Origin: Cyanobacteriota bacterium
Lineage (GTDB): Bacteria; Cyanobacteriota; Cyanobacteriia; CACIAM-69d
Length of the DNA stretch: 64,000 nt
Assembly: GCA_022402445.1 (NCBI GenBank)
Contig: JAKRSF010000013.1
Location: forward strand, 248,001 to 312,000
Reading direction: 5' to 3'
Position 1 is the first letter of the stretch; each line of letters begins with the position of its first letter. Positions 18,469 through 28,346 of this stretch are shown in pieces. Below the pieces are notes generated by a model. That model had not been told where the DNA came from. It worked only from the letters and a program-made list of their open reading frames with translations, and made no database searches. The translations under genes were made by a program, and so were the position numbers.

Positions 18469-19518
18469 ATGATGTCCACCACTGAACTCCAGACCACCCC
18501 CATCGGCGAGCCGCGCGATCGCGAACCTGCCCGCCGCAGCCTTGGCCGTAGTCTTGACGGCAGCGGTGGCAGCCAGTCCTCGACGGATCTGGTGCGGGTT
18601 TATCTGCACGAAATTGGGCGAGTGCCCCTGCTGACGGAAGAGCAGGAAATTATCCTCGGTAAGCAGGTGCAGCAGATGATGCAGTTGCTGGACCTGAAGG
18701 AAACCCTGGCGGCGGCCCTCGATCGCGAGCCGACCCTCGAGGAATGGGCCGCTAAGGCGGGGCGATCGCCCGAGGTGTTGCAGCAGCAGTTGCGCCACGG
18801 CAACCGGGCCAAGCAAAAGATGATCGAGGCGAACCTGCGTTTGGTGGTGTCGATCGCCAAAAAATACCAGAAGCGCAACCTCGAGTTTTTGGACCTGATC
18901 CAAGAGGGCAGTTTGGGCCTAGAGCGGGGGGTCGAAAAATTTGATCCCATGCGCGGCTACAAGTTCTCGACCTATGCCTACTGGTGGATTCGTCAGGCCA
19001 TCACCCGCGCGATCGCCCAGCAGGCCCGCACCATCCGTCTGCCGATCCACATCACCGAAAAGCTCAACAAAATCAAGCGCGCCCAGCGGGAACTCACCCA
19101 GAAATATGGCCGCGCGCCGCGTCTGGGGGAAATCGCCGAGGAGCTGGAGCTAGAAACCAGCCAGGTGCGCGATTACCTGATGATGGCCCGCCAGCCCGTT
19201 TCCCTAGAACTGCGGGTGGGCGACAACCAGGACACGGAGTTGCAGGATCTGCTGGAGGACGATGGGGCCTTGCCGGAGGATTTTGCCAACCGGGAAGCCC
19301 TGCGGCAGGATTTGCAGGGGATGTTGGCGGAACTGAGCCCCCAGCAGCGGGAGGTGTTGACGTTGCGCTTTGGCCTGGAAGATGGCTATGAACTGTCCCT
19401 GGCGAAGGTGGGCCGACGGCTCAATATCAGCCGCGAGCGGGTCCGCCAACTGGAGCACCAGGCCCTCAAGCAGCTCCGCCGCCGCCGCAGTGATGCGCGG
19501 GATTATTTGGCGAGCTAG
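18469..19518 (+). CDS. RNA polymerase sigma factor, RpoD-type group 2 (SigD/SigB-like)
   Basis: 349 residues. Region 1.2 is [17 protein letters not shown], region 2 includes [15 protein letters not shown] and the promoter-melting block [18 protein letters not shown], and region 4.2 ends [19 protein letters not shown]. The short N terminus lacks the long region 1.1 of the principal sigma factor, which makes this a non-essential group 2 type; it is closest by eye to SigD/SigB of Synechocystis. Group 2 sigmas act in light, stress and nitrogen or carbon responses in cyanobacteria. Two adjacent ATGs (18469 and 18472) are possible starts. The gene has a 1.1-kb gene-free upstream region. Confidence 0.94.
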   Translation: MMSTTELQTTPIGEPRDREPARRSLGRSLDGSGGSQSSTDLVRVYLHEIGRVPLLTEEQEIILGKQVQQMMQLLDLKETLAAALDREPTLEEWAAKAGRSPEVLQQQLRHGNRAKQKMIEANLRLVVSIAKKYQKRNLEFLDLIQEGSLGLERGVEKFDPMRGYKFSTYAYWWIRQAITRAIAQQARTIRLPIHITEKLNKIKRAQRELTQKYGRAPRLGEIAEELELETSQVRDYLMMARQPVSLELRVGDNQDTELQDLLEDDGALPEDFANREALRQDLQGMLAELSPQQREVLTLRFGLEDGYELSLAKVGRRLNISRERVRQLEHQALKQLRRRRSDARDYLAS

Positions 19519-19540
19519 GTCGTCAGGGATCGCGGGGGCT

Positions 19541-19559
19541 GGGCGGGAAAACCCCGCCC
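19541..19559 (+). terminator. GC-rich hairpin downstream of the sigma factor gene
   Basis: GGGCGGG at 19541-19547 pairs with CCCGCCC at 19553-19559 around an AAAAC loop, 22 bp after the stop codon. No T-run follows, so it is at best a partial intrinsic terminator or an mRNA-stabilising hairpin. A similar hairpin follows the LON-domain gene at 38856. Confidence 0.4.
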
Positions 19560-19688
19560 CCCTACGGTCGATCGATGATGGGAGAACAAGCTAGGACGGG
19601 GTATGGGCCTATGGATTGCGGATCCTAAGGCCCGTCCCTTTGGGCATTTTTTGGCGCTTTTGGGTGTTCCCAGGGGGTGGGGTGATCC

Positions 19689-20711
19689 CTAGGCTCCCCA
19701 TTCAAAGACGGCTGCCCCCCAGGACAGGCCCGCCCCGAAGCCCGCCGTGGCGATCGCGTCCCCCGGCTTCACCCGCCCATCGCGCACCGCCGCATCGAGG
19801 GCCAGGGGGATCGACGCCGCCGATGTATTGCCATGCTCACACAAATTACCTAAAACCTTTTCGGGGGGAATCTCCAGCCGCTGGGCCACCGCATCCACGA
19901 TCCGCTGGTTGGCCTGGTGTAGCAGGAGCCAATCGAGATCCGCCGCCGTGCGGTTGGCTTTAAATAACGCCTTTTCGATCGCCTCGGGCACCCGCCGCAC
20001 CGCAAAGCGATAGACCTCGGGGCCGTTCATGGCGACGGTTTGATAGGTCCCCAAGGCAACGGCAAGGGGGCTGCCATCGGTGGCCGTGGCGGGTTCGAGC
20101 GATCGCGCCTGGGCCTGAAAATTCAAAGTCAGTGAACTGTTTTGGGTGCCATCCGAGCGCATCTCAAAGCCCAACAGGCGATCGCGATCGCTCGCCCGAA
20201 TCACCACCGCCCCGGCCCCATCCCCAAACAAAATGCACGTCCGGCGATCGTCCCAATCCACCCAGCGGGACATCAAATCCGCCCCGATCAGCAGCACATT
20301 GCGAAACACCCCCGTCCGCAGGAACTGCGCCGCCGTCACCAGGCCAAACACAAACCCTGAACAGGCCGCCGTCAGATCAAAGGCTACCGCCCGCGTCGCC
20401 CCAAGCTGCCCCTGCACCCGCGCCGCACTGCCAAACAAATCATCCGGCGTCGAAGTGGCCAGCAGAATCAAATCTAGATCCGCCGCCTCCATCTGCGCCA
20501 TCTCCAGAGCCCGCCGCCCCGCCAGTTCCGCCAAATCCGTCAGGGATTCCCCCGGAGCCGCCAAATGCCGCCGCCGAATGCCCGTGCGGGTGGTGATCCA
20601 TTCATCGGACGTCTCCACCCGCCGCTCTAGGCCCCCGTTGTCGAGCACGGCCTGGGGGGCAGCGGACCCCGTTCCAACCAGGGCCACGCCCCCAAGCTCT
20701 TGATTCAGCAT
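19689..20711 (-). CDS. fabH: 3-oxoacyl-ACP synthase III (KAS III)
   Basis: Starts fatty-acid synthesis by condensing acetyl-CoA with malonyl-ACP. The 340-residue protein has the catalytic triad: Cys in DLTAACSGFVFG, His in LLLHQANQRI and Asn in HGNTSAASIPLAL. The C-terminal FGAGLSWGAAVFEW block is standard. A GGAG site precedes the ATG at 20711. It lies 99 bp after plsX on the same strand, the normal plsX-fabH order; fabD, often next, is not here. Confidence 0.98.
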   Translation of the reverse strand: MLNQELGGVALVGTGSAAPQAVLDNGGLERRVETSDEWITTRTGIRRRHLAAPGESLTDLAELAGRRALEMAQMEAADLDLILLATSTPDDLFGSAARVQGQLGATRAVAFDLTAACSGFVFGLVTAAQFLRTGVFRNVLLIGADLMSRWVDWDDRRTCILFGDGAGAVVIRASDRDRLLGFEMRSDGTQNSSLTLNFQAQARSLEPATATDGSPLAVALGTYQTVAMNGPEVYRFAVRRVPEAIEKALFKANRTAADLDWLLLHQANQRIVDAVAQRLEIPPEKVLGNLCEHGNTSAASIPLALDAAVRDGRVKPGDAIATAGFGAGLSWGAAVFEWGA

Positions 20712-20810
20712 TCAGTCTCCGTAACTTTTCTGTAGCTCCAACTGTGGTCCTGTGCGGCCCCGCGCGATCGCGCCCCGACCTAAACCCGTAGCCCGTCAGC
20801 CCTGCGGGAG

Positions 20811-21854
20811 TCAGGCGGGTTCATTTTCCGTGACGGTGGGCTGGGCCTGCTTCTTGCGGTACTGGGAGCGGATCCGCTCGGTCACATCACTGTGGGCCGC
20901 CTCCCGCGCCAGCCGGATGGCACTGAAGACCGACGCCGCCTCGGAACTGCCGTGGCCGATGATGCATGGCCCATTGACCCCCAGCAGCAGCGCGCCGCCG
21001 TGTTCCGCATGGTCCATCCGCTGCCGCACCCGCTTGAGGTTGGGGGTGAGCATCAGCGCGCCCACCTTGCCGTTGATGCCCCGAGGGAGCTCCTGCTTGA
21101 GGATTTGCAGGACGATATTGCCCACCCCTTCGGCGAATTTCAGGACGACGTTGCCCACGAAGCCGTCGCATACCACCACATCCACGTCGCCGGAGAGCAC
21201 GTCGCGCCCTTCCACATTGCCGGTGAAGTTGATGCGATCGTCCGCCTTCAGGAGGGGGTAGGTGCGCAGGGCCAGATCATTGCCCTTGCAGTCCTCTTCG
21301 CCGATGTTGAGCAGGCCCACCCGGGGGTTATCAATGCCCAGGACGTGCTCGCTGTAGATCGAGCCCATGACGGCGAACTGTTCCAAAAATTTGGGGCGGC
21401 AGTCCACATTGGCCCCCACATCGAGCACCAGGACGGGGGTGCCGGTGAGGGTGGGGAAGACGGCTCCGATCGCGGGGCGATCCACCCCAGGGATGCGGCC
21501 CAGGCGCAGGAGGGCGGCGGCCATGGCGGCTCCGGAGTGGCCGGCGGAAAAGACCGCGTCCGCGTGGCCCTGTTTCACCTGATCCATCGCCACGGCGATC
21601 GAGGATTTGGGTTTTTTCCGCAGGGCGGTGAGGGGTTCTTCGCCCATGGCGATCGCCCCTTCGGCGGGGATGATTTCGATGCCGCTGTCGGTGGCGCGGC
21701 TGCCCAGGTGGGGGCGGATGGCGTCGGGTTCGCCCACCAGTTGTACCGTAACGCCCAGTTCGTCGCGCGCCCGGAGGGCTCCCGCCACAATTTCTTGGGG
21801 TGCGAGGTCGCCGCCCATCGCGTCAATTGCAATTCGATCGCCAGTGGACCCCAT
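20811..21854 (-). CDS. plsX: Phosphate acyltransferase PlsX
   Basis: Makes acyl-phosphate from acyl-ACP, feeding PlsY in phospholipid synthesis, as a peripheral membrane enzyme. 347 residues of normal family sequence: RIAIDAMGGDLAPQEIVAGA at the N terminus, the SAGHSGAAMAAALLRLGRI block, LDVGANVDCRP, and VVVCDGFVGNVVLKFAEG. It is the first gene of the plsX-fabH pair and diverges from the PBP4-type peptidase gene. Confidence 0.98.
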   Translation of the reverse strand: MGSTGDRIAIDAMGGDLAPQEIVAGALRARDELGVTVQLVGEPDAIRPHLGSRATDSGIEIIPAEGAIAMGEEPLTALRKKPKSSIAVAMDQVKQGHADAVFSAGHSGAAMAAALLRLGRIPGVDRPAIGAVFPTLTGTPVLVLDVGANVDCRPKFLEQFAVMGSIYSEHVLGIDNPRVGLLNIGEEDCKGNDLALRTYPLLKADDRINFTGNVEGRDVLSGDVDVVVCDGFVGNVVLKFAEGVGNIVLQILKQELPRGINGKVGALMLTPNLKRVRQRMDHAEHGGALLLGVNGPCIIGHGSSEAASVFSAIRLAREAAHSDVTERIRSQYRKKQAQPTVTENEPA

Positions 21855-21983
21855 ACGGTTTCTGCGCTACAAAATCTCCCAAATTTTACCAGAGCGTCTT
21901 GCGTCACTGGGGAATCGGGCGCGCTAGCCTAGGGGCGGTTTGGCGGAAGGTTGGGCGCATGGGGGGGCGATCGCGGCGTGGGG

Positions 21984-23519
21984 ATGGCTAGGGAGATGCG
22001 AGGGAGGGCGGCGGTGAAGGGACGGGCGATGGGGGCGATCGCGGTGCTGCTGACGGCGGGGCTAACAAGCTTGGCGGGGGCTCCGGCGATCGCGGCGGCT
22101 CCGGTGGGGGCCATTGGGGCGGTGGCGAGTGGCCTGCGCGATCGCTTGGCCTGGGGGAGCTATCCGTGGTACTCCGGGGCGCAACCGGCGGATGCGATCG
22201 CCCAAGGGGCCGTGGCGACCTATCTCCAACGGCTGCAAACCGAAGGCATTGATCCGGCCCGCCAGGGGGTTTGGCTCCAGCAGGGCGATCGCGTCTTGGC
22301 GGCCCACAATCCCACGGTGCCCCTGTCGGCGGCGTCGCTGACGAAACTGGCCACGTCCCTGGTGGCCCTCGATCGCTTTGGACCGGGCCATCGCTTCGTG
22401 ACGGAATTCTGGACCGATGGGGCGATCGCGGACGGGGCCATCAAGGGCAATCTCATCGTGCGCACGGAGGGGGATCCGTTCTTCGTGTGGGAGGACGCGA
22501 TCGCGATCGCCAACGACCTGCAAGCCCTGGGCATCAGCCGCATTGACGGAAATCTCGTGGTGGAAGGGGCCTTCGCCATGAACTTCCTGCCGGATCCGCA
22601 ATATCCCACCGCCACACCGCCGATCCGAGGGGGCGAAATGCTCGCCGAAGCATTCGATCACCGCCGCTGGAACCGGGCCGCCACCGCCCAACATGCCACC
22701 ATGGCTCCGGGCACCCCCAAACCCCAGATTGAATTGCGCGGGGCGGTGGAGCTGGTCCCCGTGCGGCCCCAATCTCCGACGGCAACCCCCCCAGCGGACG
22801 GGGCGGGGCGACCCGGTGAGGCCCTGATCCTGCGCTACCGATCGCTGCCCCTGCTGGAGCTGGTGAAGCAGGTGAATGTCCACAGCAACAACTTCATGGC
22901 GGAAATGCTGGCGCGGCAGGTGGGGGGCAGCACGGCGATCGTGGAGCGGTTGGCGGCCTTGACCGGGGTGCCGAAGCGGGAAATGCAGCAAATCAACGGT
23001 TCGGGTCTGGGGGTGGACAATCGCTGGTCGGTGCGGGCGATCGCGGCGATTTTGCTGAAATTAGATAACTATCTGCGCCATCCGACCGCCAATGGGGCCA
23101 AAACCCGCCTGGGGACCGGCGATCGCTACGGCCTCGGGGATGCGCTGCTGGTGGCGGGCCGCGAGCGGGGAAGCCTCCAGGGCCGCCCCACCCCCGCCGG
23201 TGCGACGGTCAAAACCGGCACCCTCAATACCGTCAGTGCCCTGGCCGGTGCCCTGCCCACCCGCGATCGCGGCACCCTTTGGTTTGTGTTAATTAATACC
23301 GACACCCCCAAGGTGGGCACCCTGCGCAGCGAACAGGATCGGTTCCTTCAGGCATTGCGCGATCGCTGGGGCAGCCCCACGGAAACCACCGCGATCGCCC
23401 CCACCCGCACCGCCGCTGGCACCCCCCTCACGGGCAAGGCAACCCCCGGCGATCGCGATCGCCTCGAACGGGTCTGGCAGCCCCCCACCGCCGAAGCCAC
23501 CGAAGCGACCACCCCCTAG
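21984..23519 (+). CDS. dacB: D-alanyl-D-alanine carboxypeptidase/endopeptidase, PBP4 family
   Basis: A periplasmic peptidoglycan hydrolase of about 511 residues. A basic N terminus and hydrophobic stretch (AIAVLLTAGLTSLAG) with an AIAAA cleavage region form a signal peptide. The three penicillin-binding motifs are present: SxxK in SAASLTKLA, SxN in VHSNNFMAE and KTG in TVKTGTLNTVSALAG, with the domain inserted between the first two that marks the PBP4 class. Several starts are possible (ATG at 21984, 21996 or 22029); all keep the signal sequence. The stop codon shares the tetranucleotide CTAG with the stop codon of the convergent lptC gene. Confidence 0.92.
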   Translation: MAREMRGRAAVKGRAMGAIAVLLTAGLTSLAGAPAIAAAPVGAIGAVASGLRDRLAWGSYPWYSGAQPADAIAQGAVATYLQRLQTEGIDPARQGVWLQQGDRVLAAHNPTVPLSAASLTKLATSLVALDRFGPGHRFVTEFWTDGAIADGAIKGNLIVRTEGDPFFVWEDAIAIANDLQALGISRIDGNLVVEGAFAMNFLPDPQYPTATPPIRGGEMLAEAFDHRRWNRAATAQHATMAPGTPKPQIELRGAVELVPVRPQSPTATPPADGAGRPGEALILRYRSLPLLELVKQVNVHSNNFMAEMLARQVGGSTAIVERLAALTGVPKREMQQINGSGLGVDNRWSVRAIAAILLKLDNYLRHPTANGAKTRLGTGDRYGLGDALLVAGRERGSLQGRPTPAGATVKTGTLNTVSALAGALPTRDRGTLWFVLINTDTPKVGTLRSEQDRFLQALRDRWGSPTETTAIAPTRTAAGTPLTGKATPGDRDRLERVWQPPTAEATEATTP

Positions 23520-25834
23520 CGATTGTTCTGGCGCAGGGCCGGCGGCAACAGCACCGTCTCCGCCCGCGCCCGCAGCAAACTGGGGGGAATTTGCGGCAGG
23601 GGATTCGAGTCCGGCAGCGGCCCAGCAGGCACCGGCGCAGGGCCAGTAGCCCCCGGCCCAGCGGTCCCCGGCCCAGCGGCCCCCGGTGAAGCCCCTGGAT
23701 TGCGAGGCCCCCCGCCATTGCCGCTGGAGGAGCCGCCCCCCTCTTCCGGAATGAACGTTGATCGCGCCCGCCCCCCCGGCCCGCCATAGAGGGAAATGGC
23801 CCCATCCTTAATCTGGCCAAAGATCTGCTCCCCCGTGGAGGTGATGGGGGGATCGCTCTGGCGATAGAACACCTGGCCAATGGCCTGCACCACCTGCTGT
23901 TCGATCGCCCAGATCAGCCGATTTGAGCGCAATTCCGCCCCGCGCCGCTGATCCGTCCCCCGCACCTGGCCGATCAAATCCACCAGCTTCGCCTTGCCAT
24001 TGAACGTGCCGCGATCGCCCCGCAGAATCACCCCCTGCTCGCGATCAATCGCCGTCACCGGTTGATCCGCCGTCAGGATCAGATCCCGCATCTGCCACGC
24101 CAGCGACTCCCCCAGCACATCCACCGCCGGATCCGTCAGGCTCACCTGGGCATTGCCCCGCAGGAACGCCGTCTGGCCCTTGAGGTCCATGTCCGCGCGA
24201 TCGCCCACCGCCCGCTGGGCCACCTGGCAGGACGCCCCATTGCAATCGAGCACCTCCACCAACGTGCGCGTATCCGACTGCACCAGCTTTGGCCCCAACT
24301 GCCACACCAGCCGCTCCGTCTGGGTCCGTAGGGGGGGATCCTGCGACAGGGCCACCACATTCCCCATGGCCTGCAAAATTCTGCTCCGGCGCTGCCACAC
24401 GACGCGATCGCCCGCCAGGTTTACCGGGGAGCCTTCGCCACTGGTGCCCACGGCGTTCACATTACCAAGGGCATCGAGGATGTCGTCCTTGCGTCGCCAG
24501 ATGGCGCGATCGCTGGTCATGGCCAGGGGGGTGCCGTCCGGTTCCACGCCCGACGCCTGCACCTGACCACGGGCATCCATCAAATCGGCGGTTTGGTTCC
24601 AGGTCAATTGATTGCTCAACACCCGCGCGATCGCCCCATCGGAGCCCGTGCCCTGGGTTTGCACCTTGCCCGAACTGTGGACCATGCCCTCCCGCCGCAG
24701 CCAGGTGAGCCGCTGGGCCACGAGGGTAGCCTGTTCCTGGGGTCCGCGCCCCGTCGGATTACGCTTCACGAAGGACGCATTCACCGCCCCGATCGCGTCG
24801 ATCCGATCCAGCTTCCGCAGCCAGGTGAGCCGCTGGGTCTTGAAGCGGGCCGTTTCCTGGGGTGGCCGTTGGGGCCGGGGCGCGGGCGGTCCCTGGGCCA
24901 ACAGTTGCGGGGGCGATTGCACGGGCTGGGGCTGCGCGATCGCACCGGGTGCATTGGCCGTCCCTTGCGCCCCAACCGGTTCCCCTGGACTCGGAGGGCC
25001 TTGTCGCTGATCCCCGAGTTCCGGCCCCGGTGAGGCGGAGGGCTGGGCAGCCCCCGCAGCGGTGGCCCCTGATCGCGCCGCCGCGACCTTATTAAACAGG
25101 CCATCCACCGCCCCGATCGCGTCTACCCGATCCTCCTCCAGCAGCCACACCAGCCGCTCCGCCTTAAAATCCGCCCCCCGCTTCTTCGACACCGTGCGGG
25201 TTTTCCCAAGCAATTCAATGCGGCGATCGCGGCTCGACGCCTTCCCAGCCCCCGCCGTCAGCACCACATCCTCCCGCGACACCTTCAACCCCTTCGTCAC
25301 ATCAAACAGGGCCGCCTGGGGTTGCCATGACGCCTCCTGGCCCTCGAACCGCACGCGATCGCGCACATCCAACGCCCGAATCTTGCCCCGCAGGCGCAGC
25401 ACCTCCCCATTGGCCTCCACCTCGCCCCGCTCCGCCGACACCTCATAGACCAGCTTGCCCCCCTCATAGAGCTTGCCCGTCGGCTTGAGCAGTTGGGCAA
25501 ACTGGCGATCGCGCGAATAGCGAGCCTCCGCCGCCGTCACCTCCCACAGCAGTTGCCCATCGCCATCGGAACGATTAAGGGTCACATTGGCAAACACCAA
25601 ATCCCCCTCAAACTCATCCATCCCCGCCGACGGCTCCTCCGGCTCCGGCGCAGGCCCCCCACACGCCCCCGTCCCCACCGCGATCGCCATCAGCAGCCCC
25701 GCCGTCAGCAGACCCACCCGCCAACGAACCGCCCCCCGCGATCGGGGCAAAGCCCCCACCCATCGGGGCAAAGCCCCCACCCATCGCCCCATTGGCCATC
25801 GATCAGCTTGAGAATAACCCTGGTCGCCCTTCAT
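23516..25834 (-). CDS. lptC: LptC-type lipopolysaccharide export lipoprotein with LptA/OstA-like repeats
   Basis: 772 residues, about four times the length of E. coli LptC. A signal peptide ends in a lipobox-like GTGAC near residue 58, so the protein is probably membrane-anchored. LptC-like sequence (DLVFANVTLNRSDGDGQLLWEVTA) follows, then a chain of beta-strand repeats with the pattern R-L-x-W-x-R-x-x-D-x-I-D-A-x-G-x-V: at least eight units, for example RLTWLRKLDRIDAIGAVN, RAIWRRKDDILDALGNVN and RLIWAIEQQVVQAIGQV. These match the beta-jellyroll bridge used by LptC, LptA and LptD to move LPS across the periplasm. Proline- and glycine-rich linkers lie near residues 255-330 and at the C terminus. 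Two in-frame copies of a 21-bp genomic repeat lie in the signal-peptide region. Confidence 0.88.
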   Translation of the reverse strand: MKGDQGYSQADRWPMGRWVGALPRWVGALPRSRGAVRWRVGLLTAGLLMAIAVGTGACGGPAPEPEEPSAGMDEFEGDLVFANVTLNRSDGDGQLLWEVTAAEARYSRDRQFAQLLKPTGKLYEGGKLVYEVSAERGEVEANGEVLRLRGKIRALDVRDRVRFEGQEASWQPQAALFDVTKGLKVSREDVVLTAGAGKASSRDRRIELLGKTRTVSKKRGADFKAERLVWLLEEDRVDAIGAVDGLFNKVAAARSGATAAGAAQPSASPGPELGDQRQGPPSPGEPVGAQGTANAPGAIAQPQPVQSPPQLLAQGPPAPRPQRPPQETARFKTQRLTWLRKLDRIDAIGAVNASFVKRNPTGRGPQEQATLVAQRLTWLRREGMVHSSGKVQTQGTGSDGAIARVLSNQLTWNQTADLMDARGQVQASGVEPDGTPLAMTSDRAIWRRKDDILDALGNVNAVGTSGEGSPVNLAGDRVVWQRRSRILQAMGNVVALSQDPPLRTQTERLVWQLGPKLVQSDTRTLVEVLDCNGASCQVAQRAVGDRADMDLKGQTAFLRGNAQVSLTDPAVDVLGESLAWQMRDLILTADQPVTAIDREQGVILRGDRGTFNGKAKLVDLIGQVRGTDQRRGAELRSNRLIWAIEQQVVQAIGQVFYRQSDPPITSTGEQIFGQIKDGAISLYGGPGGRARSTFIPEEGGGSSSGNGGGPRNPGASPGAAGPGTAGPGATGPAPVPAGPLPDSNPLPQIPPSLLRARAETVLLPPALRQNNR
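25741..25790 (-). repeat. 21-bp interspersed element, two tandem copies (locus A)
   Basis: Two perfect head-to-tail units at 25741-25761 and 25762-25782 with core GGGGCAAAGCCCCC, followed by ATCGCCCC. Being 21 bp, each unit adds seven codons, and here they encode WVGALPR twice in the N-terminal region of lptC. Other loci: 39908, 44513, 54165, 57814 and 60079. Confidence 0.9.
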
Positions 25835-26009
25835 ACCCGCCCCTCACCGCCTCAGCAACATGGACCCCCGTGGTCCGGTCCCCCACCGCACCCCATCCTA
25901 ACGAACGCCCAGCGGAATGAAGCATCGCCCCAACCCCAGCGAAAGCGAAGCGAAGCGACCCTCCCATCAAGTCAGCCCCACCAGCAACGGCTTCAATAGC
26001 ACCGCCCCC

Positions 26010-26609
26010 TCAACGCTCATCATTGTGATGCTGCGGCGTCCCCGACAAAGGCCGGTAGGTGTAATTGTGGCGCGGACTCTTCTGGATATCCTCCTTGATG
26101 CCATCGAGATCAATGTAGCGATCGGCGACATTAATCAAACTGTCACTGGTCATCGATCGCAAACTCACCACCTCGACCCGCACCCCCCGGTAGCTCACCG
26201 CATCCACCGCATAGGCCAAATCCCCATCCCCACTCACCAACACCGCCGTATCATAGGCCCCCACCAGGGCCATCATATCCACCGCAATTTCCACATCCAG
26301 ATTGGCCTTCTTCGACCCATCCGGCAACTGCACCAAATCCTTCGCAATCACCCGATAGCCATTGCGGCGCATCCACAGCAAAAAACCCTGCTGCTTCTCA
26401 TTTGCCCGGTCCACCCCCGTATAAAAGAAGGACCGCAACAGGCGAGAACCGGCCGTCAACCGGCAGAGAAGCTTGGTGTAGTCGATTTCAATTCCTAACT
26501 GGAGTGCCGCGTAGAATAAATTAGAGCCATCAATAAAAATTGCGACCCGTCCTCGATTTTCTAAAACCTGCTCCGGCGTAAAAATTGGATCTCGATCCAT
26601 ACCATGCAT
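26010..26609 (-). CDS. NYN-domain protein, LabA/DUF88 family
   Basis: About 199 residues. The NYN (PIN-like) nuclease fold is recognised by VAIFIDGSNLFYAAL near the N terminus, the KANLDVEIAVDMMAL block and AVLVSGDGDLAYAVDAV, which carry the conserved acidic residues. The family includes LabA of Synechococcus elongatus, which acts in circadian output; most members are uncharacterised RNA-processing candidates. The ATG at 26609 is used; a TTG 21 bp upstream and an ATG at 26600 are alternatives. Order on the strand is metG, NYN gene, lptC. Confidence 0.9.
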   Translation of the reverse strand: MHGMDRDPIFTPEQVLENRGRVAIFIDGSNLFYAALQLGIEIDYTKLLCRLTAGSRLLRSFFYTGVDRANEKQQGFLLWMRRNGYRVIAKDLVQLPDGSKKANLDVEIAVDMMALVGAYDTAVLVSGDGDLAYAVDAVSYRGVRVEVVSLRSMTSDSLINVADRYIDLDGIKEDIQKSPRHNYTYRPLSGTPQHHNDER

Positions 26610-26759
26610 GATTGTTATACCTGGAATCAATCGTTTTAAAAAGAAAATGGTTTGATATCTTCATCGATATCCCTATCAGGAGGGCATGGCCAATAGCCTA
26701 GCGGACTCCACCCCTTAAACCTAACCCGTTTCGCCCATCTGCGAAGCCAGGTCGTGACC

Positions 26760-28346
26760 CTAATTTTCTAGCTCTAGCTTACGAAACACCGGTTGCGGTT
26801 CCGCAAGGGCTTGACCCACGGGCAGGGCTCCCCACTGATCATGGCCCGGTGGCCCCACTTCCACCTCATTAAAGTCGATGGAAAAACCCAGTTGGCGATA
26901 GATGGCTCCGCTGAGGGTGGGCACCACGGGCGCAAGCCAGTAGGCCGCAAGGCGCACCGCCTCAAGGACGGCGTAGAGAATGGCATCAACGGCGGCCAAT
27001 TCCTTTTGTTTGAAAAGGGTCCAGGGGGCTCGCTCATCGAGGTATTTATTGCCGGTTCGGGCGAGTTCTAGGGCGGCGGTGCAGGCGTCGTGGAAGGCCA
27101 GGGTGCGGTAGCTGTGGCGGGCGCGATCGCCCAGGCCAAGCCCCAGGGCCATCAGGGCATCATCGGGGGGGACCTGTCCACTGGGAACGGTGCCGTCGCC
27201 GTATTTGTGGGCCATCCGCAGGGTGCGATTTAACAAATTCCCCAGATCATTGGCTAGATCCGCATTCAGGATATTGACGAAACGGGTTTCATTAAAATCC
27301 CCATCCCGTCCAAACTCGATTTCCTTAAGGAAGTAATAGCGAACCGCATCGGCCCCGAACCGATCGACAAGGGCGAAGGGATCGAGGACATTGCCGAGGC
27401 TTTTGCCCATTTTTTGGCCGTCCTGGGTCAAGAAGCCATGGACAAAGAGTCCCTGGGGCAACGGCAGGCCGGCGGACAGGAGCATGGCGGGCCAGTAGAT
27501 GGCGTGGAAGCGCAGAATGTCTTTGCCTAACAGGTGCAGGTTGATGGGCCACCAGCGCTTGAGGGCGTTGTCGAGGGTGGGCTCGTCGTCGGGGTCGAGC
27601 AGGGCGGTGACGTAGCCCAGGAGGGCATCAAACCAGACGTAGATGGTGTGTTTGGGGTCCGTGGGGAAGGGAAAGCCCCAGTCGAGGTTGACGCGGGAGA
27701 TGGAAAAGTCCTGGAGCCCCTGGTCCATAAAACTCAGGACTTCGTTGCGGCGGCTGGGGGGCTGGACGAAGTTGGGGCGATCGCGGTGGAGGGTTTCTAG
27801 GGCCTCCTGGTAGTGGGAGAGGCGGAAGAAGTAGTTTTCTTCGTCGCGCCATTCGACGGGTTTGTTGGTGTGGGTGGTGCAGCAGCGATCGTCGGTGATG
27901 TCCCGCTCTTCCTTAAATTCTTCGCAGGCGACGCAATACCAGCCCTGCTGTTGGGCGAGGTAGATGTCGCCCTTGTCCCAAACCCGTTTAAAAAAATCCT
28001 GGACGATCGCGTGGTGGCGTGGATCGGTGGTGCGGCTGAGGCGATCGTAGCGAATGTTCAACTGCTGCCAAAGGCGCTCGAATCCTGCCACAATTTCATC
28101 GCAATGGGCCTGGGGAGATTTGCCCCGCTCGGCGGCGGTCCGCTCAATTTTTTGCCCATGTTCGTCGGTGCCGGTGATGGTGAGAACGGCTTTCCCTTCG
28201 AGGCGATGGAACCGTCCGAGGGCGTCGGCGGCGATGGTGGTGTAGGCGCTGCCCACGTGGGGCAAGGCGTTGACGTAGTAGAGGGGGGTGGTGAGGGCAA
28301 AGGTGGGGCGATCGGATGCTTTGGCGGGAATATCTGGAGCCGTCAT
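26760..28346 (-). CDS. metG: Methionyl-tRNA synthetase
   Basis: Charges initiator and elongator tRNA-Met. 528 residues: the class I HIGH signature appears as PHVGSAYT after TTPLYYVNAL, and the KMSKS loop as QKMGKSLGN. A zinc-knuckle region with CVACEEF and a later CC pair lies in the connective peptide. It ends after the anticodon-binding helical domain with no C-terminal tRNA-binding extension, the usual short bacterial form. Confidence 0.98.
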   Translation of the reverse strand: MTAPDIPAKASDRPTFALTTPLYYVNALPHVGSAYTTIAADALGRFHRLEGKAVLTITGTDEHGQKIERTAAERGKSPQAHCDEIVAGFERLWQQLNIRYDRLSRTTDPRHHAIVQDFFKRVWDKGDIYLAQQQGWYCVACEEFKEERDITDDRCCTTHTNKPVEWRDEENYFFRLSHYQEALETLHRDRPNFVQPPSRRNEVLSFMDQGLQDFSISRVNLDWGFPFPTDPKHTIYVWFDALLGYVTALLDPDDEPTLDNALKRWWPINLHLLGKDILRFHAIYWPAMLLSAGLPLPQGLFVHGFLTQDGQKMGKSLGNVLDPFALVDRFGADAVRYYFLKEIEFGRDGDFNETRFVNILNADLANDLGNLLNRTLRMAHKYGDGTVPSGQVPPDDALMALGLGLGDRARHSYRTLAFHDACTAALELARTGNKYLDERAPWTLFKQKELAAVDAILYAVLEAVRLAAYWLAPVVPTLSGAIYRQLGFSIDFNEVEVGPPGHDQWGALPVGQALAEPQPVFRKLELEN

